Origin: Symsagittifera roscoffensis
Lineage: Eukaryota; Xenacoelomorpha; Acoela; Convolutidae
Direction of reading: 5' to 3'
DNA length: 64,000 bases
Assembly: GCF_963678635.1 (NCBI RefSeq)
Contig: NC_087063.1
Location: 76,469,617 to 76,533,616, forward strand
Shown: one piece after another, positions 58,601-64,000 of the stretch
Layout of the letters: each line of letters starts with the position of its first letter
Numbering within the stretch: the stretch's first letter is position 1
Notes under the pieces: generated by a model
Told to the model about the DNA's origin: nothing
Databases searched by the model: none
What the model saw: the letters and a program-made list of their open reading frames with translations, nothing else
Made by a program: the position numbers and the translations under genes

Positions 58601-59275
58601 CGAAATTTGATTCATTGTCCGATCTGGAGCTCAAGTATATCCTTTAAACACTTTCCATGTTTCTTGATTGCAAAAAACTGTTTTTTCAGAAAACAAAAAA
58701 AAAGCCGATTTGATAGGAAATTGAATATGAAAATAATGAAATTGACCTAATCCAAAGAACAAAAAGCAATTCCTTGCTGGAAGATGAAAAGGTAAACAAA
58801 TTGAAAAACTATTTTTTAAAAGATCAGTTACAAATTGATTAAAACTCGCCTACGCATTTTTTGGAAAAACTTTTGACTTCAAAGTGAAATCTAATAAGAA
58901 TTCCTTATGATTATTTAAATACAATTACACTGTGACAACTTATGGTACATTTTTACGGAGAAGATTGTATTTTATTTAACTTTTAGCCTTTTTCCTGATA
59001 ACTGTTTGCAATTACAATAACTGCTATAGCTAAAAATATCCTATAATGCTAAATTTTGATGTGAAAATATATGAGACATACATTTTTTGTCTTCAATGAA
59101 TTTCGAAAAGCAATTTTTGTTTTTTTTAGTGAGCAATTTTTTTGAGCGTCTGTTGTTGGAGTTTCCAATTTTGTAATGTCTTGTTCCCATCAAAGTTTAG
59201 AATAGGCAATTGAAGGAACAAACTCTTTTTAATACATTTCAATAGTCAGAATGGGAAACAAAATATGTTCTTTAG
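58601..59275. other. no gene recognised
   Basis: AT-rich sequence with no supported feature. Confidence 0.45.
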
Positions 59276-59435
59276 AAACACGTTTGCTGCAACCAGTTCA
59301 ACAACACCCACAACTCCCTTTATGCTGTTTTCTGGGGAAAGGATTTCCGTACATGGCGAAGAGGATAAGTTATTTGCAGACCCAAAACTTCATCTTCATT
59401 TTCTGCTCTATAAATTTCTGTGGGAATTCTATTTG
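59276..59435 (+). CDS. candidate internal exon, unrecognised protein
   Basis: A 160-bp open segment lies between a good acceptor (TATGTTCTTTAG ending 59275) and a near-consensus donor (TTG|GTAAGTAT at 59436). In the frame reading RNTFAATSSTTPTTPFMLFS it has a threonine-rich start and a hydrophobic, aromatic end (LHFLLYKFLWEFYL). It lies downstream of the FMO in the same orientation but matches no FMO segment I know. It may belong to another gene. Confidence 0.35.
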
Positions 59436-59618
59436 GTAAGTATCTTTTTTTACTGCAAGGAAAGAAAAACCTAAGATATGAACCACTTAATTGAGAGCGA
59501 TTCAGCATTCTGGAAGTTTATCATTCTTAAGTCCTGTCTGTCAAGCAGTTCGTGCACTACGTATCGGAGGAACAGCGGAGTACTCGCCTTAGTAGTATGC
59601 ATATAGTGCGTTAGGATC

Positions 59619-59820
59619 GGGGGGGGGGGGGGGGGGGGTTGTCATACATGGATGACCATTAGGTATAAATCATAATGGTCACCATGTATTAAATGATCAG
59701 CAATGGTCACCATGTAATAATCCTAATTGTCACCATGTATAATTTTATACCTAATGGTCACTATGTAATAATCCTAATTGTCACCATGTATAATTTTATA
59801 CCTAATAGTCCTCATGTAAA
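59619..59820. repeat. poly(G) run followed by GGTCACCATGTA tandem repeats
   Basis: Twenty G at 59619-59638 are followed by repeated TGGTCACCATGTAATAATCC and TTGTCACCATGTATAATTTT motifs. A 51-bp unit is present about twice (59703 and 59754), with further partial units before and after. Confidence 0.8.
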
Positions 59821-60464
59821 ACTTCGGTATATTATTGAGTATTCCCACTGAACGTTGTGGAAACGGGAATGGAATTAGGTTTTGATCGGTGCATGTTTTC
59901 CCTTCTAAAGTTTGGGGGTATTGGTTTGTTTACATGTAAAATGACGTTATATACCTATTATATGCGACCAAACTATATGGTATATAGGAAAGCACAAGAT
60001 TTTGGCAGCGTAGCTTAACTGTTGGCTGCGGTGAACGATTTCCTTCAAAAATGCATGTTTTATTGCTGAATCTCGAAGAAAAGAAAATTCGTCAAGTGCG
60101 GCGGCCGCCACCTCTATTTAGGCAAAAATTAATAATCAATTTGACCAAAATAAGAATGAAAAATTAATTTAAGCCAAATGAAGCTAAAAAATAAGGAAAA
60201 ATTACGAAACACTGAAAACTCTAAAATAATGAAATTGGCTTGAAAATTTCGACATTTCCATTTTCCGTGTCTACAGGAGACTGAAAAATAAACGTCTGAA
60301 ATCTATGACAAAAGCTTTGATTTTATAGAAAGATTGAAAGAGCTAAAAGGTTGAAGTGGCTAAAGATCTTGAAAAACGAGAACACCGATGAAAGCCAAAA
60401 GTGCCCATTAATTTTGCTGCAACCATTTCTAAGACTTGTACCTAACTTGAAGTGGAACAAAATT
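59821..60464. other. no gene recognised
   Basis: No supported frame. A terminal inverted repeat of the right-hand viral-like element would be expected somewhere left of 60749, but I could not identify one. Confidence 0.4.
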
Positions 60465-60545
60465 TCTTGGGGTCCGAGTAGAGGAAAACGCATGGCGCTC
60501 GACTCTCAGCCGAAAGGCGGCGTTTCGAAACCCGTCCGGAAATTG
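60465..60545 (+). mobile_element. tRNA-like SINE remnant
   Basis: GGTCCGAGTAGAGG resembles a degenerate A box. CGACTCTCAGCCGAAAGGCG is anticodon-arm-like, and GCGTTTCGAAACCCG resembles a T-arm and B box with a palindromic stem. The patch is GC-rich in AT-rich DNA. It could be a decayed tRNA pseudogene instead. The frame at 60351-60548 crossing it is not a gene. Confidence 0.45.
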
Positions 60546-60748
60546 TGATGAAAGGAGGCAACAGTTGCTGGTATGGTGATATCCCCCCATAGATCGATTT
60601 TGTACTTTTTTTCTCATTTTGATAAAAAGCTTAACTTCTCGCATTACTGCTATTCAGTTAACAATTGGGTAAAATTTCAATTACTAAAAGAATGTATTGT
60701 TCAAAATTAAATTGTAAATTGTATAAATCAACTATATTAAATGGTTAG

Positions 60749-61195
60749 TTAATGGGTAAGCATGTGAGTTAGGAAACGTTTCAAAACATGATCAGTTATG
60801 TAAACAAAATCAGAAGCATCACCATTAAAGTTTTTATCAAAAATCAAATGTGCAATATAAATACAAAAAGAACCGCACATGGTAGAGTTTGAGTCTTGCA
60901 TGGGAAAGTATGTCATCAATTCAGTCACCTGATGAAAATTCTCGTTCAATCGTTTATACAGATTGGTGTACTGCCAAAGAGGAAGACCGAGAGGATCAGC
61001 GAAGTATAAAACATTTCTCATGTTGCATATCACAATCCAATGTGTCCCCGGAGAATCTGATTTTGAAGTGTTCACAATCATAAAGATATTGTTTGGGATG
61101 TGAGGTGGAAAATTGTCGGCTGCAAATACTCCAAAAAACTTATATTTCAGGTGTTTACAATTCTGAATGAGGTCCTGCAACTGGGTTTCATCCAT
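60749..61195 (-). CDS. adenain-like cysteine protease
   Basis: The product is 148 residues if translation starts at the internal methionine (MDETQLQDL), 2 nt after the stop of the capsid-like gene. The open frame itself reaches 61279, but family similarity starts at this methionine. The catalytic arrangement of adenovirus-type (C5, ULP-like) proteases is visible: histidine in SPGTHWIV, an aspartate in YFADPLG, a glutamine in FPMQDS and the nucleophile cysteine in TMCGSFC. The spacing is right and the frame is intact. Such enzymes cleave precursor capsid proteins during particle maturation. This is the only clearly undamaged gene of the element besides the small basic one. Confidence 0.8.
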   Translation of the reverse strand: MDETQLQDLIQNCKHLKYKFFGVFAADNFPPHIPNNIFMIVNTSKSDSPGTHWIVICNMRNVLYFADPLGLPLWQYTNLYKRLNENFHQVTELMTYFPMQDSNSTMCGSFCIYIAHLIFDKNFNGDASDFVYITDHVLKRFLTHMLTH

Positions 61196-61197
61196 TT

Positions 61198-62477
61198 TCA
61201 GACTATCGAAATGGGAAGGACGTTCTTTGTAACTTTGCGGTCGGAGGTAATAAATACATTGGATGAGCGTATACCCCAAACAAAAATTTCCAGGTTTGCT
61301 GTCAAAGTGTTTGAGAATTGAAGATCGAGTGAAACTGAGCAGTTAGTAAGTTCTGGATGCAAGAAGTCATTAGCTGCCTGCTGTGTGCTAGTGAGATCAA
61401 AACACATAATAAAGTGCTGTTGGTAGTTATCCAGAGTGATTCCCAGCCCGCAGTGCAACAAACCCAGCGCTGATAGTGTGTTGAAGAAGAGACGCTTATG
61501 ATCTTGTGTACTGATTGGTGTACTTGCTATTGGTAAACCATTTCGTCTCAAAGTAACTTGCTCCAATCCAAATTTTTGATAATGAAAAGTATTCGTTCGG
61601 TTTGTTCCTAGAAATGCAATATTTGTGTTCAATGCTATGATAATTTGTCTCACCGGTTCACGAGCAAAAATATCTTTCTGTTGCCAGCTGCGCTGACCAG
61701 CTGTTGCAAGAAATGTTTTTGTAATTTCTTCTTGATATGGGTAGTTCGCAGGAGTTTTGAGCAAAGTTGATTCAATGGCAGAGAGCACATGGTCAGTCAC
61801 AGTCATTTTTCTAACATATAGGTTTGCTTCGAGTATTTGCAGCTTGTAGTGCTTGGCAGCATCTTCCGATATAAAGAGAAAGTCTTCATGAGAACGTCTG
61901 TAGGAAAGTCTGAGGGTAACACCGCTCAACAAATGCTTGTCACTCCAGCGGGTCCATAGAACCAAATTTCCCTCGATTCACGGACCAGTTCTCGTTGAGA
62001 TGTGTAATCAGCTGCATCTATTGCAGCGGGATTGTTTTCAAAACGATATCCCTGACACTTAAGCCATGAGTCCTTGGCTCCTTTGCTGTTAGAAAATTCT
62101 GTTCCAATAAAGCTTTTATGCGCAAAATTACTATTGGCATTTGAGATTTTGAGTCCATTAGCAGAGAGGGTACAGTCAGAGAAAAGGGAATACAGGGAGT
62201 TGTTTACGAGGAACGGTGAATCAGACACAGTAGGATCAGTGTTGTCGTATCGCAGATCAGCTCCATTTGATTGCGTTACTTTGCATCGTATTTCCAAATA
62301 AATTTTTTGCAGGTCAACAAAATTATTACGGTCACCGGTGATTTCAAATTCAAGCATTGGTCCATTAGGTGAATAGACAGGTCCAATTTTTTGATCAAAA
62401 GCGTTTTCAAAAGTAATCAAAAGAGGTTGTTTTTCAAACAAATCCAGAGAGCTATGGGTAGCTTCATTGGGTAACAA
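61198..62477 (-). pseudogene. capsid-like protein (F54H12.2-like), frameshifted
   Basis: Two overlapping frames, 62477-61926 and 61965-61198, are halves of one gene of about 430 codons. A frameshift lies near 61950, where residues around REIWFYGP change frame. The N-terminal half has SSLDLFEKQPLLITFENAF and LEFEITGDRNNFVDLQKIYL, the signature lead of F54H12.2-like proteins found in many invertebrate genomes next to Maverick genes. These are thought to be capsid proteins of Polinton-like viruses; that assignment is from the family, not from this sequence. The start is 1 nt from the previous stop. The break could be decay or an assembly error. Confidence 0.7.
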
Positions 62478-62478
62478 A

Positions 62479-62901
62479 TTAGCGATCTTTTTTTATGTTT
62501 GAGAAAAAATCTGCTCGACTTCTCACTGGTCTGGTTTTTCTTCGAATGGTTGTTTTTCTTTTTCGAGCCCCTACTGACCTTCTTCTTTGTAATCCATTCA
62601 TTGGTGTCTTTCGACGACGACGTCTACCACCACCGTGTTGTTTTCTTGCAGTTTTTGTGACAGTGTTTTTCAATGCTTGTTTAGGAGACTTCTTTTTCAT
62701 AGCGACATCAATTAGTTCTGGCGCTGCACTCATCAAAAGTTCTCTGCCCAGTTTTTTCGCAGCCGGTAGAATAACCCGTCGTGCAAACGGTATAGCAACA
62801 CGACCAATACCAGCAGCCAAAGCGCCAAATCCACTGCCGCGTTGTCGATAGTGTCCAGAGAAATGAGGAAGTGAAGCTTGCTTTGCATAATATTGTTCCA
62901 T
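62479..62901 (-). CDS. small basic protein of the Maverick-like module
   Basis: The product is 140 residues. It starts with a polar region, then a hydrophobic, alanine-rich helix (GFGALAAGIGRVAIPFARRV), then LGRELLMSAAPELIDVAM. It ends in a tail of about 60 residues dominated by arginine and lysine. The glycine-rich, amphipathic front with a DNA-binding-like tail resembles minor capsid or core proteins of adenovirus-like and Polinton-like elements. It lies between the unknown protein (6 nt away) and the capsid-like gene (1 nt away), consistent with a virion role. The + strand frame at 62495-62851 is its shadow. Confidence 0.6.
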   Translation of the reverse strand: MEQYYAKQASLPHFSGHYRQRGSGFGALAAGIGRVAIPFARRVILPAAKKLGRELLMSAAPELIDVAMKKKSPKQALKNTVTKTARKQHGGGRRRRRKTPMNGLQRRRSVGARKRKTTIRRKTRPVRSRADFFSNIKKDR

Positions 62902-62907
62902 TGGTTT

Positions 62908-63774
62908 TCAATCAAAGCGCTTGAATTTTAGAGTCAACACAACTTTACCAGTTCCTGCAAAGGGCACTAGTCTTCCAGGTTCTGTGCGCAACTGTACCGA
63001 TATTGATTGTACAGATGAAGTGAATAATTTTTTGTAGTCTAAATTAGTGAAGTTTTTTCGATGATTAGGTTCAATGCTGCAGGCACTACCGTTTTTGATG
63101 CGTCTATTTGAATCAATGACGCGTAACAATGGGGCCTTTGCATCACCAACAGTTTGGTATTGAATAATGTCAATATAGACAAAAATTAGACTTGTCCCAC
63201 TTGATAAGTCATATGGGAAATGAGATTCGTACAGTTCGTTTCCCTCATAAGATGCATCGAAGGAGGGTATCTATTTGTAACCAATGTGATATTCACCGTT
63301 CTCATCAAGCTTTGCATTGTAGCCTAACAGACTGGGTATTTGGGGACTTGGGAATGAGATTCCTTCATTTGCGTTCATCCAAATGCTCATGCTATTCGTG
63401 ATTTCTTGAGGACTCGCATCAAAATGAATTTTGTCTTTGAGTTTTGTTTTTATCTCATTAATCAATTGTTCTATAAAAGTGTACTCTCCTGATTTGATAA
63501 AAAATTTTTCGCCATAGTAGGGTCTGGAAATTGTATTCCGATTGCCAGCGTTGGATTTACTGGCTACTACTTCGGATGCTCTGAAGTACGTAAATTCCTC
63601 ATCAGTAACATTGTTTAATTTTGTGGGGAAAATTATTTCTGAGAGAGCAACTCTCCAATCTCCGTCTAAAGCTATTTCTTCTTTACAAAAATTTCTAAAA
63701 CTGGCCAAAGTGTCGTCTGGGAAATAATCCATTGATGCTGTTGAAATCAAATGTACAGTAAACTCATCACTGCC
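62908..63774 (-). pseudogene. conserved unknown protein of the Maverick-like module, one in-frame stop
   Basis: The start is taken as the ATG ending at 63774, which overlaps the integrase stop by about 8 nt; the frame is open to 63804. The product would be about 288 residues. The lead (FTVHLISTASMDYFPDDTLA, then GDWRVALSEIIFP) is a pattern seen in uncharacterised proteins of many cnidarian and other invertebrate genomes beside F54H12.2-like genes. An in-frame TAG at 63271-63273 interrupts the frame. The reading then continues in the same frame to 62908 with protein-like sequence. Beta-rich character and neighbours suggest a structural role, but the function is not known. Confidence 0.65.
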
Positions 63775-64000
63775 CATTTTCGTTATAATCAGCTTTGTTT
63801 CCAATTAAACTAAGTTCTTTTTCATAAAATTTTCCGCTGATTTCTTCCTTTTCCGCATCAATGAGACCGTATGTTGGAGGGTTTACAGTAGGAATGGCAA
63901 CTATTTCAAAAACTTCGTCTGTAAAATCTGCTTGTAACCTTTTCTAAAAGGCAAGTCAGTCTTCGCTATTCGCACATAGTCACCAACATAAAATTTTGGT
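63767..64000 (-). pseudogene. Maverick-type integrase, C-terminal end, frameshifted
   Basis: From the window edge the frame reads PKFYVGDYVRIAKTDLPFRK, the start of the SH3-like C-terminal domain of F54H12.3-type integrases. After a frame change near 63945 it continues with TDEVFEIVAI and GKFYEKELSLI (family pattern W..EVF.I........Y.L.D..G..I.G.FYE.EL). The stop is at 63767-63769. The catalytic core lies outside the window. The enzyme would insert element DNA into the genome. Confidence 0.72.

Larger units (their letters stand above)
60749..64000 (-). mobile_element. Maverick/Polinton-like element, morphogenesis module, partial
   Basis: Five minus-strand genes in close array encode, in order, an integrase end, a conserved unknown protein, a basic small protein, an F54H12.2-like capsid protein and an adenain-like protease. 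The integrase C-terminus is of the C. elegans F54H12.3 type (a Maverick-derived integrase), and the adjacent F54H12.2-like gene fits the same pairing. DNA polymerase B and packaging ATPase are not in the window. Either they lie right of 64000 or the element lacks them. The element is integrated in animal DNA and partly broken. Confidence 0.78.

Noticed and set aside
62495-62851. 118-codon + strand frame
   Set aside because: It is the antisense of the arginine-rich small protein on the minus strand, which has neighbours and family features.

Overview
The window is AT-rich nuclear DNA of an invertebrate animal. Host coding sequence is sparse and split by GT-AG introns of about 0.9-1.2 kb, and most of the 64 kb is transposable-element debris. 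The exact phylum cannot be read from the sequence. Metazoan origin is supported by a seven-transmembrane receptor, a C2H2 zinc-finger gene, a flavin-containing monooxygenase (FMO) gene, tRNA-derived SINEs, an env-bearing LTR element and a Maverick/Polinton-type element. There is one assembly gap of 200 N at 50661-50860.

Host genes. (1) A two-exon gene at 15020-18040 (+) encodes a protein of about 720 residues that is low-complexity except for two C2H2 fingers at its C-terminus. (2) A single-exon 325-residue rhodopsin-like GPCR lies at 23933-24910 (-). (3) The first two exons of an FMO lie at 49044-50660 (+) and run into the gap. Weaker exon candidates sit at 17-370 (-), 22329-22544 (-), 34363-34581 (-) and 59276-59435 (+).

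Mobile elements, left to right. A truncated hAT-type MITE lies at 1246-1634. Related repeat units at about 1.7-6.5 kb seem to have been split by a degenerate Ty1/copia element (6508-13692, 160-bp LTRs), because a matching unit tail reappears at 14264. A tRNA-derived SINE with 12-bp target-site duplications sits at 18300-18493. A dispersed repeat whose reverse strand ends in a small hairpin occurs at 19.1, 21, 33 and 48 kb, with fragments elsewhere. A young LTR element of the env-bearing gypsy type (24970-30692, minus strand, 556-bp LTRs, CAATT target-site duplication) carries only a gag fragment, a decayed env and an extra ORF, and has no pol. A complete hAT-type MITE (31657-32111) is followed by a decayed Ty3/gypsy pol (39240 down to 35290, minus strand). 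Diverged duplications fill 41-46 kb. About 2.9 kb of minisatellite follows the gap, and a non-LTR (LINE) relic occupies about 53.9-58.6 kb.

Right edge (60749-64000, minus strand). A compact gene run reads: integrase C-terminus, a conserved unknown protein, a small basic protein, a capsid-like protein of the C. elegans F54H12.2-like type, and an adenain-like cysteine protease. Neighbouring genes are 1-6 nt apart or overlap by about 8 nt. This is the virion and protease module of a Maverick/Polinton-like or Polinton-like-virus element that continues past the window. Three of the five genes carry a frameshift or stop. Annotations are from reading translations and motifs by eye; no database search was run.
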